The notes: generated by a model from the letters alone, not told the origin. A stretch of 64,000 bases of DNA from Halorarum salinum (GCF_013402875.1 NZ_CP058579.1:1-64000), one strand, 5' to 3'; counted from the stretch's first letter, positions 19,354-27,815 are shown. Made by a program: numbers and translations.

Positions 19354-19594
19354 CTAACGACACAGAGATCGAAACGAGCGAACGAAGCCTGACCGTCCAG
19401 CGACGGTTCGACGCGCCGCGCGAGCGCGTCCGGGAAGCGTGGACGGACCCCGACCAGGTCGATCAGTGGTGGGGTCCGGACGGATTCACGACCACGATCG
19501 ACGAGATGGAGTCTGGCAGTTCGTGGTGGTCGGCCCCGACGGCGGGGCGAAGCAGACTCTGGAGCGTCCCGCCGATCACCTAGCGGCGGAATAA
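19350..19594 (+). pseudogene. SRPBCC gene with internal deletion
   Basis: The first 50 codons match the intact gene at 16631 almost base for base (RRFDAPRERVREAWTDPDQV, then DQWWGPDGFTTT). Most of the domain is then missing, and in another frame the sequence resumes at GAKQTLERPADHLAAE, the normal C-terminus. About 80 codons are lost. Confidence 0.75.
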
Positions 19595-19606
19595 CCGATA
19601 TGGCCA

Positions 19607-19645
19607 ATGACTGACGACGAACTCGACGACCAACCGATCGCACGT
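19607..19645 (+). pseudogene. Start fragment of another SRPBCC gene
   Basis: The 13 codons MTDDELDDQPIAR match the start of the gene at 17126. The sequence then switches abruptly to a FAD oxidoreductase fragment at about 19645, so this is a deletion or recombination junction. Confidence 0.5.
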
Positions 19646-20092
19646 GGCTGCACAGCGTTCACCTGCTCAACCATCTCGGGGTCAGGAACATCGGTGACGA
19701 TGACTTCCTCGAAGCGGCTCGCCATCATGTCGATACGTGCGGAACTGATCGGCACCAAGGAGAGGAAATCACCGACGCCGAACCCACCGACGGAGGCTTC
19801 ACGGTCGGGACCGATCGCGACCGGTACGACGTGAAGTACGTCGTTCTCGCCACGGGACGGTCGCGCGACCTCGCCGATCCGCTCGGCTTCGAGTTCGACG
19901 AGCACGGTTTGCGTCGACGAGGGCAGGGAAACCACGGTCGGAAACGCCCATGCCGCCGGGTGGATCGCGCGAAAGGACGGGATCCGGGTCGCGATCCTCG
20001 TCGGCGTGGGGTCCTCAGCCGGACTGGACATCCTCAGTAAAGAACGAGGACGGCCGTTCCACGGCTTCGACGCGTCGGAGAACGCGAGGTGA
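19645..20092 (+). pseudogene. Remnant of a FAD-dependent (thioredoxin-reductase-like) oxidoreductase
   Basis: The frame encodes WLHSVHLLNHLGVRNIGDDD, then KYVVLATGRSRDLADPLG with the pyridine-nucleotide-disulfide-type ATG motif, then breaks near 19905. In a third frame it ends AGLDILSKERGRPFHGFD. These are the C-terminal two thirds of a haloarchaeal FAD/NAD oxidoreductase family; the N-terminal FAD-binding GxGxxG is missing. Confidence 0.7.
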
Positions 20093-20094
20093 AC

Positions 20095-20521
20095 GTCCGG
20101 TCGCCGTCACCGGAACGCCGGCGGCTCGACCGGCACGGGTGAACGTGTACCCGACGAAGGACCGAGTACGGCACGTCCGGTCGCCCACGCTCGTGACGAC
20201 GCGGTCGACCGCGTTCGCCGCGACGTAGTCGAGAATCACTTCGGCTGGGGCACCGTGAAGCACGTCGATCGTGGACGCGCCCTCTCGGTGCCGGCGCGCT
20301 GCACGGTCGGTCGACCCGTTCTTCGGGGGTCGTTCGATGCGGTCACGCTCGACCGGGCCGCCGCCGTCGTCACGTTCCACGATCACGCCCGAGTCGAGAC
20401 GGTCGAGAACGTCGATGCGGTGAACCGTCGCCGGGGGCGTCTCGGCGAAGACGAGCCACCACTCCGCGGTCCGTCTCGCTCGTTCACCGCCGTCCGGGAG
20501 GACGATCGGCTCCGATGACAT
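20095..20521 (-). pseudogene. Degenerate UspA-family protein
   Basis: The minus-strand frame opens at ATG 20521 and shows UspA features: PIVLPDGGERARRTAEWW at the start, LDRLDSGVIVERDDGGG, and GAPAEVILDYVAANAVDRVV. The nucleotide-binding loop is replaced by TSVGDRTCRTRSFVGYTFTR and lacks the G-x2-G-x9-G pattern. It runs into the end of the oxidoreductase remnant. Probably inactive. Confidence 0.55.
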
Positions 20522-20608
20522 CGGTCCGAACTCATCGCTCGTCCGTTCACCGAACGGTCGCTCCACCGTTTCCGCGAACATCTTCGAGCGAACGTCCACG
20601 GGACGTGC

Positions 20609-20971
20609 GTGCCGTCTAGCGAGTACGACGATGCGCCGGCAACACACGGGTTCATGGCGTTCTCGAACGTCCTCGGTGTCGTGACTGGTAGCTCCCGAGT
20701 GACGGGCATCGCGACGAACTTCGTTCAGTTCCCGTTGCCGTTCGCGAGCACGGCGTTCGTTCCGATCGACGCGCTGCCGGGCTGGCTTCAGGTAGCGAGT
20801 TCGGTGAATCCCGTCACCTACGGCGTCGATGCGGCGCGGGCCATCATGCTCACCGGTTGGGCATGGGACGTCATCGGACGATCGCTCGTCGTGCTCGGCA
20901 CGTTCGATCTGATCTCCGGCGCCGTGGCCGTCTACGTCCTGAACCGAGCGTCGAGTTCGGCCGTCCGGTAG
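20609..20971 (+). pseudogene. C-terminal remnant of an ABC-2 type permease
   Basis: The 120 codons read like the end of an ABC-2 exporter permease: TNFVQFPLPFASTAFVPIDA, LPGWLQVASSVNPVTYGVDA, and a last helix (LVVLGTFDLISGAVAVYVL). The N-terminal helices and the ATPase partner gene are absent from the neighbourhood. Confidence 0.65.
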
Positions 20972-21100
20972 ACGCCCGGCTGCGTCGAAGCTGTCTCCCG
21001 GTTCGCGTCGATGGTCGGGGAGTTCGCTCGTGGACGGTCGATCCGGCGCTCGAACATGTTCGAGCACACAGCCATTGCGACTCCGCGCGTTCGAAGTTCC

Positions 21101-21550
21101 ATGGAACCGTCCGATACAGGAACCTCGGAGAACGCCACGAACCGCGGACACAACCGGACTCGACGGATCGCGGGGTTCACCTCGAAGCGCACGGTCCGCA
21201 CGTTGCTGGTCGTGGAGGCCGCGTCCTTCCTCCTCGCGGCCGCGATCCACGCGGGCGCGCTCGTCGACGGATACCGGCACGGCGAGGCGATGGTCGCCGA
21301 AACCGTGATCGGCTCCGTCCTGCTCGTCGGCCTGGTGACGACCCGGGTCCGTCCGCGCTGGACGTTCTCCGCCGCCGTGATCGTGCAGGCGTTCGCGTTA
21401 CTGGGTACGCTCGTCGGCATCTGGACGATGATCGTCGGCGTCGGCCCCCGCACCGTCCCGGACGTCGTCTACCACGCGGCCATCGTGCTCGTGCTGGTCG
21501 CGGGTATCGGACTCGCGTGGCGGACGCGTGAACCGGATCGACCCGAGTGA
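21101..21550 (+). CDS. Hypothetical four-helix membrane protein
   Basis: The protein has 149 residues from ATG 21101. A polar N-terminal tail precedes four hydrophobic segments (LLVVEAASFLLAAAIHAGAL, TVIGSVLLVGLV, AAVIVQAFALLGTLVGIW, VYHAAIVLVLVAGIGLAW). A conserved-looking His lies in the first (AAIHAG) and another in the last. I do not recognise the family. It precedes another small membrane protein in the same direction. Confidence 0.6.
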   Translation: MEPSDTGTSENATNRGHNRTRRIAGFTSKRTVRTLLVVEAASFLLAAAIHAGALVDGYRHGEAMVAETVIGSVLLVGLVTTRVRPRWTFSAAVIVQAFALLGTLVGIWTMIVGVGPRTVPDVVYHAAIVLVLVAGIGLAWRTREPDRPE

Positions 21551-21616
21551 CGCTGCCCGCTCCGATCCCGAACACGTTCGGGCGAACACCACCATCCGTA
21601 CTCCCGTCGTCCTCGC

Positions 21617-22063
21617 ATGGTCACCGTGACGCTCGAGGCGACGATGCGCATTCTGCACCTGATGACCGCCGGCATCTGGGCCGGCTGGACCGTATTCATG
21701 GCCGTACTCGTCGTCCCGGGGGCGCGCGACGGTCGCCTCGATCCGGAGGCCCTCCGGTGGCTCACGGGCCAGTTCTCGCTGTTGTCGAAGGGAGCACCGC
21801 TCGTCACGTTCGTGACCGGGACGTACATGGTCGGACAGGGGTACACGACCGACGCCCTGCTCTACAGTTCGCGGGGGACGCTCGTCCTGACGATGATCGG
21901 CCTCTGGCTCGTTCTGTCGGGGGTGACCAACCTATCCAGCCGCCGATTGACCGGTTGCGTGGACGAAATCGGCGTCGAACGGGCTGCGAGAGACGCTCGA
22001 GCGCCGTTCGCAGCGGCGGGTGTCGTCGCCCTGGCGCTCCTGCTCGTCGGCGGCTGGCTGTAG
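21617..22063 (+). CDS. CopD-like membrane protein
   Basis: The 148-residue protein has four helices. The first contains the His-Trp pattern typical of CopD-type domains (MRILHLMTAGIWAGWTVFMA), the second lies in SLLSKGAPLVTFVTGTYMVG, and the C-terminal helix ends at the stop. Related haloarchaeal proteins are annotated as copper resistance D or simply transporters. Function is unproven. Confidence 0.6.
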   Translation: MVTVTLEATMRILHLMTAGIWAGWTVFMAVLVVPGARDGRLDPEALRWLTGQFSLLSKGAPLVTFVTGTYMVGQGYTTDALLYSSRGTLVLTMIGLWLVLSGVTNLSSRRLTGCVDEIGVERAARDARAPFAAAGVVALALLLVGGWL

Positions 22064-22192
22064 GGACGCTCGAACCGGAGCGGGTCACCGCCCGAACGAG
22101 CGGCTGCGGGCCGGAGCGACGTCCGTTCGAGGAGGGCCGAGAACGGCGTACGTGGGCACGCCGGCCCGTTGGACGTTCGTCCTCTGCCCGCG

Positions 22193-22807
22193 TCAGTCGT
22201 CGACGTACAGCGAGTCGAGGATGAACTCGTCCACGGCCCGGCGTGCCTCCCGCGGGGCGTCCTCGTGCCCGAGGGAGATCCGTCGGCCGCGGGCGGCGTG
22301 GATCACGTCCGTGATGAGCTGGCCGACCCGCTCGGCGTCGACGTCGCGGAACGCCCCCCGTTCGATCCCCTCCTCGACGACGTCGACGATGCTCCCCCGG
22401 ATCCGTCCGTAGTGCTCGTTGAAGGTCTCCCGGTGCTGGCCGTCGTTTTGCGCCTGCGTGTACAGTTCGTGGTACACCTTCATGCGGTCCCAGTGGGTGA
22501 ACTCGCCGAACTCCGGGCCGAACAGGCACTGGTCGATCCGGGCGTCCAGTTCCGTCCGCGGGTCCGCGCCCGCCGGCACCTCGACGCCCCCCTCGTACTG
22601 GTCGATGATGTACTCCAGGAACGAGGACATCAGGTCGTACTTCCCGTCGAAGTGGTAGTGGATGACCTGCCGGGTCAGGTCCATCTCCTCGCCGATGTCG
22701 CGCATCCGGAGGTCCGTGTACCCGTGTTTGCTCAGCGCACGGAACGTCGCCTCCATGATCACCTCCCGCGTGTCCTTCGAGGTGACCTTCCCGTCGGCGT
22801 CGCTCAT
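22193..22807 (-). CDS. TetR/AcrR-family repressor
   Basis: The protein has 204 residues. The N-terminal HTH spans about residues 13-58 (REVIMEATFRALSKHGYTDL, then MDLTRQVIHYHFDGKYDL), followed by an all-helical ligand-binding domain. A TATA box (AATTAAATA read on the minus strand, near 22829-22836) sits about 25 bases before the start, so the mRNA is leaderless. The 18-base inverted repeat at 22870-22887 lies just upstream in the divergent region shared with the amidohydrolase gene. It is probably the local regulator of the cluster to its right. Confidence 0.85.
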   Translation of the reverse strand: MSDADGKVTSKDTREVIMEATFRALSKHGYTDLRMRDIGEEMDLTRQVIHYHFDGKYDLMSSFLEYIIDQYEGGVEVPAGADPRTELDARIDQCLFGPEFGEFTHWDRMKVYHELYTQAQNDGQHRETFNEHYGRIRGSIVDVVEEGIERGAFRDVDAERVGQLITDVIHAARGRRISLGHEDAPREARRAVDEFILDSLYVDD

Positions 22808-22869
22808 ACTCCCCCTCCGGCGGAGCGCTATTTAATTCGATTGCTCCCGATGAGTTCCGTAATCGGTCG

Positions 22870-22887
22870 TTTTACCGTGCAGTAAAC
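22870..22887. promoter_or_regulatory. Inverted repeat TTTTAC-N6-GTAAAC, candidate TetR operator 1
   Basis: Half-sites TTTTAC and GTAAAC are separated by six bases. The site lies 33 bases before the amidohydrolase start, so it covers the TATA region, and 63 bases upstream of the tetR start. A near-identical site occurs at 25505. Confidence 0.7.
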
Positions 22888-22920
22888 TTTTGTCCTTCTG
22901 GTCAATCTGTCACATCGTCC

Positions 22921-24276
22921 ATGACACGAACGATCATTCGGAACGGGACGGTCGTCACCCTCGACCCCGAGATCGGCGAGCTCGACGGGGGCGACGTCCT
23001 GATCGAGGACGGGGAGATCGTCGAGGTCGGCCGCGGCCTGACCGCGTCGAACGCCGAGGTCATCGACGCGACGGACCACATCGTGCTGCCCGGGTTCGTC
23101 GACTCGCACGTTCACCTCGCACAGACCCAGGTTAGGGGCATCGCCGGGGACTGGTCGCTCATGGGTGAATACTTCGATCACATGCTCGGCAATATCACCG
23201 GGCTCTACCAGCCCGAAGATATGTACCTCGGCGGCCTCTTCGGCGCGCTGGAGAAGCTCTGTACGGGGACGACCACGGCCCTGGACTGGTCGTACCCCAA
23301 CTCGCTCGAACACGGCGAACGGGCCGTCGACGCGCTGAAGGATGCCGGACTGCGCGCGGTGTACACCTACGGCCCGCCGGGTGACGACGCGGCGAAGTGG
23401 TGGTTCAACAGCGACGTCGGTCTCCCCGACCGGAACATTCGCGAGCTCTACAGCGAGAAGATCCGCGACGACGACCTGCTCAGCCTGGCGATCGGGCTCC
23501 GGGGGCCGGATTTCTGTACCGATGAAATCGCCCGCAGCGACTTGGAACTGGCGCGAGAGTTGGGGGCGCTCGCGACCATCCACATGGGCGCAGCGCTCTG
23601 GCCCTCGTCGGTCTACGGTGCCGACTACCAGGGGTTCGGCGCGATCGACGACATGCTCGGCCCGGACGTGAACGTCGCCCACGGGAACCACTTCTCCCAG
23701 GAGGACGTCGACCACGCCGTCGAGCAGGGTGTCTCCTTCTCGTCAACGCCCGAGGTCGAGATGCAGATGGGCCACGGGATCCCGGTCACGGGGAAGGTGC
23801 TGGCGGCAGGCGGCCGCCCGACCTGGGGCGTCGACGTCTGCTCGAACATCAGCGGGGACATGGGTAGCCAGATGCGGATCGGGATGCAGGTCCAGCGAAT
23901 GTTCGACAACCAGGAGATCCTCGAGGGCGACGAGGAGGTCTCCGAGGTGAGCATCACGGCCCGCGACACGCTCGAGATGGCCACCATCGAGGGGGCGAGG
24001 GCCCTGAACATGGAGGACGAGATCGGGACGCTCACGCCCGGCAAGCGGGCGGACGTCATCACCGTCGACGCCACGGACTTCATGACGGCACCCTCGCACT
24101 CGCCGATCCAGACGGTCGTCTTCCAGTCCGACCCGTCCCACATCGACACGGTCCTCGTCGACGGCGAGGTCGTCAAGCGCGACGGCGAACTCCGCAACCC
24201 CGCCGTGCACGAGGAGTTCGACCGCTTCGTCCGATCCGGTCGGCGCCTGATCGAGGAGTCGGGGATAGACCCGTAG
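22921..24276 (+). CDS. Metal-dependent amidohydrolase (cytosine deaminase / chlorohydrolase type)
   Basis: The 451-residue protein has the amidohydrolase superfamily layout: an N-terminal beta sandwich strand (IIRNGTVVTLDPEIGELDGG), the metal-binding HxH at His63/His65 (GFVDSHVHLAQTQ), further metal ligands His221 (TIHMG) and His254/His257 (VAHGNHF), and the catalytic aspartate Asp305 (WGVDVCSN). It closes with the sandwich and the typical end (LTPGKRADVITVD). Subfamily members hydrolyse amino or chloro groups on ring compounds or nucleosides; the substrate cannot be told here. Confidence 0.85.
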   Translation: MTRTIIRNGTVVTLDPEIGELDGGDVLIEDGEIVEVGRGLTASNAEVIDATDHIVLPGFVDSHVHLAQTQVRGIAGDWSLMGEYFDHMLGNITGLYQPEDMYLGGLFGALEKLCTGTTTALDWSYPNSLEHGERAVDALKDAGLRAVYTYGPPGDDAAKWWFNSDVGLPDRNIRELYSEKIRDDDLLSLAIGLRGPDFCTDEIARSDLELARELGALATIHMGAALWPSSVYGADYQGFGAIDDMLGPDVNVAHGNHFSQEDVDHAVEQGVSFSSTPEVEMQMGHGIPVTGKVLAAGGRPTWGVDVCSNISGDMGSQMRIGMQVQRMFDNQEILEGDEEVSEVSITARDTLEMATIEGARALNMEDEIGTLTPGKRADVITVDATDFMTAPSHSPIQTVVFQSDPSHIDTVLVDGEVVKRDGELRNPAVHEEFDRFVRSGRRLIEESGIDP

Positions 24277-24339
24277 TGTAAGCCCGGGCCCCGCCGGGCG
24301 CGTCGGGCCGCGGCACGGTCCGTGCTCCTCGACGGCCGC

Positions 24340-25362
24340 TCACCCCGGCACGGGCGCGCTCCCCGCGAGGTCGAACACCTCGCGCGGGTTCTCCAGCACG
24401 ACCTTTCGGATCGCATCCTCGTCGATCCCGTACCGCCACAGCTCCAGGATGGCCCGCTTGAGCGCGAAGGGGTCCGTCCGGAGCACGTTCGCACAGTCGG
24501 TGTCGACCATGATCCGGTCCGGACCGTACTCGTCGATCGCGTCCGCGACGTCCGCGGCGGTGACGCCGATCAGCCACGAGTGGCCGACGGTGAAGCTCAG
24601 ATAACAGTCCGTGTGCTCCATGAGGTACGCGAGGTTGTTCGGGTCCGCGTGCGAGGCGACGACCCGCTCCTCGTCGAGCCCCGCGTCGCGCATCGCCTCC
24701 ACGTCGATCCGCACCGCCTCGAGGGCCGGGTTCTCGGCGTCGATCACCGGCTCCCGTCCCGGCCCCGGGTTCTTCTCGTAGCCCGGCGTTCCCATCCCCG
24801 GTCGGTACGGTCGCCCCGACTCGCCGGACCGGTTGGGCGTGTGCAGGATGACCGGCAACCCGTGTGCGTCCGCGAGTTCCATCTGGGCCCCCACGACGGC
24901 GCGCTGTTCGTCCACGCCCCACGCGCTGGCGTGCTGTGACGGGGTGACTCCCGTCTCGCCGACCGCCACGACCTCGTCCAGGCCACAGTACTCGTCCATC
25001 GCGTCCAGTAGCTCGTCCGGGTCCTCGACGCGGACGCCCGTGTGGATGCCGAGGCCGAGTCCGGTCTCGAAGAAGTGGTTCCGTTCGATCGCCGCGCGAC
25101 GGTTGATCGCGTCGTCCCAGAGGAACCGGACGTCCTCGGGCCGGACCGGCTTGTAGGGGGTCCAGTGGTAGCCGGACGCGACCATCACCATGGCCCGACA
25201 GCCGGACAGCGCGTACCGCTCACGGTCCCCCCACGAGAGCGTGTGGGCGTGGTTGTGCACGTCGACCCAGGGGAGGTTGAGCAGCTCCCGCGGGAGCTCC
25301 GGCTCCCGGTCGTCGAGATGCGATGCGTCCGTCGGGCGTCTCGTGGGGTACGTCGATGTCAT
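24340..25362 (-). CDS. TatD-like metal-dependent hydrolase
   Basis: The protein (340 residues) is an amidohydrolase-superfamily TIM barrel of the TatD type. Its metal ligands are visible: His36 and His38 (DVHNHAH), Glu136 (AVGETGV), His174 (ILHTPN), His238 (VASHADP) and Asp287 (MVDTDC). It is longer than typical TatD DNases (about 260 residues), and its middle loop (ESGRPYRPGMGTPGYE) is unusual, so its substrate is probably a small molecule rather than DNA. It is transcribed away from the propeller gene across a shared palindrome. Confidence 0.75.
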   Translation of the reverse strand: MTSTYPTRRPTDASHLDDREPELPRELLNLPWVDVHNHAHTLSWGDRERYALSGCRAMVMVASGYHWTPYKPVRPEDVRFLWDDAINRRAAIERNHFFETGLGLGIHTGVRVEDPDELLDAMDEYCGLDEVVAVGETGVTPSQHASAWGVDEQRAVVGAQMELADAHGLPVILHTPNRSGESGRPYRPGMGTPGYEKNPGPGREPVIDAENPALEAVRIDVEAMRDAGLDEERVVASHADPNNLAYLMEHTDCYLSFTVGHSWLIGVTAADVADAIDEYGPDRIMVDTDCANVLRTDPFALKRAILELWRYGIDEDAIRKVVLENPREVFDLAGSAPVPG

Positions 25363-25504
25363 CGGTGTAGTCGGATCCTCGTCGCGGGCGGCTCGTGTCG
25401 AAGCTGGCTCGTGTCGCGGGCGGTACGTCGGGGTGGCCCGCCGGGTGACGCGTCCGGGCAGTCCGTTCCGTCGGGTTTCCGATGGAGCACGGTGTCACTT
25501 AGCG

Positions 25505-25522
25505 TTTTACAGTCTGGTAAAA
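25505..25522. promoter_or_regulatory. Perfect inverted repeat TTTTAC-N6-GTAAAA, candidate TetR operator 2
   Basis: Half-sites TTTTAC and GTAAAA (perfect 6-6-6) are followed by CTTT, as at the first site. It lies 34 bases before the propeller start and in the divergent region with the TatD-like gene. An AT-rich stretch ending CTTTATTG (25523-25530) is the likely TATA box next to it. Confidence 0.75.
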
Positions 25523-25555
25523 CTTTATTGTGCGTCGAACGCACCTTCGGGTCGA

Positions 25556-26602
25556 ATGACGCTGTTGATCGGGACGGACGAGGGCCTCTTCCGGGTCGAG
25601 GAGGTCCCGTTCGAACGGGACGAGGCGGAGAAGGTCCTCGACTGCGAGGTGGTGACGGCGGTCGACTCGTGGGACCACGCCGACGGCACGTTCGTCGCGT
25701 CGTCGACCGGGGCCTACCGGTCGCGCGACGGCGGGGAGACGTGGGAGGACCTCGGCGTCCCGCTCGGCGACCGCTTCTGGCACGCCGGCGAGAGCGAGGT
25801 CTGGTCGATCCTCGCGACGGCCGACGGGGCGCTCTACGCCGGGACGAACGATCCGTACGTCTACCGGTCGGTCGACGACGGCGAGACGTGGTCCGAGCTG
25901 AAGGGGTTCCGCGAGCTCCCCTCCCGCGGTCACTGGGAGTCGCCGATCGACCCCCACTACGCCCGGCTTCGCGCCCTCGAGGCCGTTCCCGGCCGGCCGG
26001 AGCGGCTGATCGCCGGCGTCGAGGCCGGCGGGATCCACCTGAGCGACGACGGCGGGCGGACCTGGCGCGACCGGCGGGACACGATCGTCGACGACGTCCA
26101 CCAGGTCCTCCCGATCTCGGAGGACGTCTGGCTCGCGACGGCGGGCTATCTCGACCACGACCTCGAGAACCTCGGCCTCGGCCACGCGGTCGGCGAGGGT
26201 GGACTCCACCGGACGACCGACGCCGGCGACTCCTGGACGCGCATCGACGCGGGGAACGACTTCTCGTACATCAGGCGCGTGTTCGTCCACGACGGGACCG
26301 TCTTCTTCTGTGGCGGCGAGGAGGCCCCGCCGGCGTGGGTGAACGACGACCACGAGGCGGCGCTCTTCGAGTCGACGAACTTCGGGCGCGACTTCGAGCG
26401 CGTCGCATACCCCGGGGAGCCACACGAGATCGTCGAGACGTGGACCGTCCACGACGGGGACGTCGTCTGCGGGTCGGGCCTGTTCGACGTTCCCGACCAG
26501 CGCGACGACGTCGAGGGGCGGATCATGCGCCGCGACGACGGGGGCGAGTACCACACCGTCGGACGGATCGACGCGAACGTCAGCCGGATCGAGGCGCTCT
26601 GA
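25556..26602 (+). CDS. Asp-box (sialidase/VPS10-like) beta-propeller protein
   Basis: The protein has 348 residues with several Asp-box repeats S-x-D-x-G-x-T-W: SRDGGETW, SVDDGETW, SDDGGRTW and TTDAGDSW. There is no signal peptide, so it works in the cytoplasm. Each box marks a propeller blade; about six blades are likely. Proteins of this fold bind glycans or proteins and some are hydrolases; no catalytic set is evident. The gene shares its regulatory site type with the amidohydrolase and TatD-like genes, so it probably acts in the same pathway. Confidence 0.75.
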   Translation: MTLLIGTDEGLFRVEEVPFERDEAEKVLDCEVVTAVDSWDHADGTFVASSTGAYRSRDGGETWEDLGVPLGDRFWHAGESEVWSILATADGALYAGTNDPYVYRSVDDGETWSELKGFRELPSRGHWESPIDPHYARLRALEAVPGRPERLIAGVEAGGIHLSDDGGRTWRDRRDTIVDDVHQVLPISEDVWLATAGYLDHDLENLGLGHAVGEGGLHRTTDAGDSWTRIDAGNDFSYIRRVFVHDGTVFFCGGEEAPPAWVNDDHEAALFESTNFGRDFERVAYPGEPHEIVETWTVHDGDVVCGSGLFDVPDQRDDVEGRIMRRDDGGEYHTVGRIDANVSRIEAL

Positions 26603-26680
26603 ACGCATGACACGACGAACCGGGGTGCGGCGACGCGCCGTGCTCGACCGTCCGAGCACGCTCGAGGCGACCTGCACGCC

Positions 26681-27076
26681 ATGACCGACGACGCCTCCTC
26701 GAACGATCCGCCGTCGGCCCTCGGCAGGGCCCTGTACGGCGGAATCCTCGCGTACATGGCGATCGACGGGTTCAGAAACAACGACAAGCGCGTCGAGGTC
26801 GCTCGCTCGAAGGGCGTCCCGATGCCGGACGTCCTCGTCCCGGTCGTCACCGGGATGCTGTTCGTGGCGAACCTCGGGATCCTGTTCTGGAAGTTCCCGC
26901 GGGCCTCGGCCGGCGCGCTCGTCGTGTTCTTCCTGGGGACGACGCCGACGATCCACGACTTCTGGACGATGGAAGGCGAGGATCGGCAGAACAACAAGAT
27001 CAACTTCCTGAAGAACGTCGCGCTGCTCGGCGGCGCCGTCGTCCTGCTCGAGGAGGCGTCGGATCGAGACGGGTGA
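26681..27076 (+). CDS. DoxX-like membrane protein
   Basis: The 131-residue protein has a short polar N-terminus and about three to four helices (VTGMLFVANLGILFWKFP, SAGALVVFFLGTTP, NVALLGGAVVLLEEAS). The conserved HDFWTMEGEDRQNNKINFLK, shown as HDFWTMEG plus NFLKN, is typical of DoxX/DUF-type proteins in haloarchaea. It follows the propeller gene in the same direction after about 80 bases and may be transcribed with it. Role unknown. Confidence 0.7.
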   Translation: MTDDASSNDPPSALGRALYGGILAYMAIDGFRNNDKRVEVARSKGVPMPDVLVPVVTGMLFVANLGILFWKFPRASAGALVVFFLGTTPTIHDFWTMEGEDRQNNKINFLKNVALLGGAVVLLEEASDRDG

Positions 27077-27167
27077 ACACCCCGTCGCGCCCTCACGACG
27101 GGTGTTCACCCGTCCCGGACGTCGGCCGTCCGTCGCCGAACGGGCGCCCGAGGGACGCCGACACGCC

Positions 27168-27815
27168 CTAGACCCGCTCTACCGTCGGGAGCGTGACCTC
27201 GATCTCGGTCACGGTGCCGTCACGGACCGTGAAGTACTGTCGCTCGTCGGTGTCGGACGGCCCGATCGGCCCGGACCGGGTCTGGGAGTCGTCGTCCCCC
27301 TCCTCGAACGACCAGGTGACGGTGGACTCGACGTAGACCGGATATTCGTTGGTGTTTCGGAGTCGGACGAGCACCCGCTTGCCGTCGTCGGACTGGGTCT
27401 CCGCATCCACCTCGATGCCGTCCCGCGGGTTCCCGCTCGGCGTCGACGTCGAAGTCCGGGTCGACGTCCCGGTCGGCGTCTCGGTCTCGTCGTTCCCGTC
27501 GCCGTCGCCGAACCCGCCGTCGTCATCGTCGTCCCCGTCGTCGCCGTCGCCGAACCCGCCGTCGTCGTCGGTCTCGGTCGGCGTGTTCCGCTGCGTGGTC
27601 GTCGTTTCCGTCTGCGTTTCCGTCTCGGTGGGAGCGTCGGTCGCCGACTCGGCGTCGGCGGGCGTCGCAGTGTCGGTCGGCGAGTGCTGTGCGGCCTCGG
27701 TCCCGCTCGGCTGGGCGGAGCCAGCCGAGGGATTGACGTCGAGGGCGTACGCCCCGCCCGCCGCAACGGTACCACTGACGCCGAGGGCGGTCAGGACGAA
27801 GTCTCGGCGGTTCAT
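27168..27815 (-). CDS. Tat-exported protein with low-complexity linker
   Basis: The 215-residue protein begins with a twin-arginine signal (MNRRDFVLTALGVSG), then an export segment ending AGGAYA. A 90-residue linker rich in Thr, Asp, Gly and Glu follows. The C-terminal half is a predicted beta sandwich (KRVLVRLRNTNEYPVYVEST, then TVTWSFEEGDDD). It is probably a secreted or surface protein; such linkers carry glycosylation in haloarchaea. I do not recognise the globular part. Confidence 0.7.
   Translation of the reverse strand: MNRRDFVLTALGVSGTVAAGGAYALDVNPSAGSAQPSGTEAAQHSPTDTATPADAESATDAPTETETQTETTTTQRNTPTETDDDGGFGDGDDGDDDDDGGFGDGDGNDETETPTGTSTRTSTSTPSGNPRDGIEVDAETQSDDGKRVLVRLRNTNEYPVYVESTVTWSFEEGDDDSQTRSGPIGPSDTDERQYFTVRDGTVTEIEVTLPTVERV

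Noticed and set aside
25042-26610. Long open frame overlapping the TatD and propeller genes in another frame
   Set aside because: Two genes with full motifs occupy the same DNA in other frames; this frame is Arg-rich shadow.
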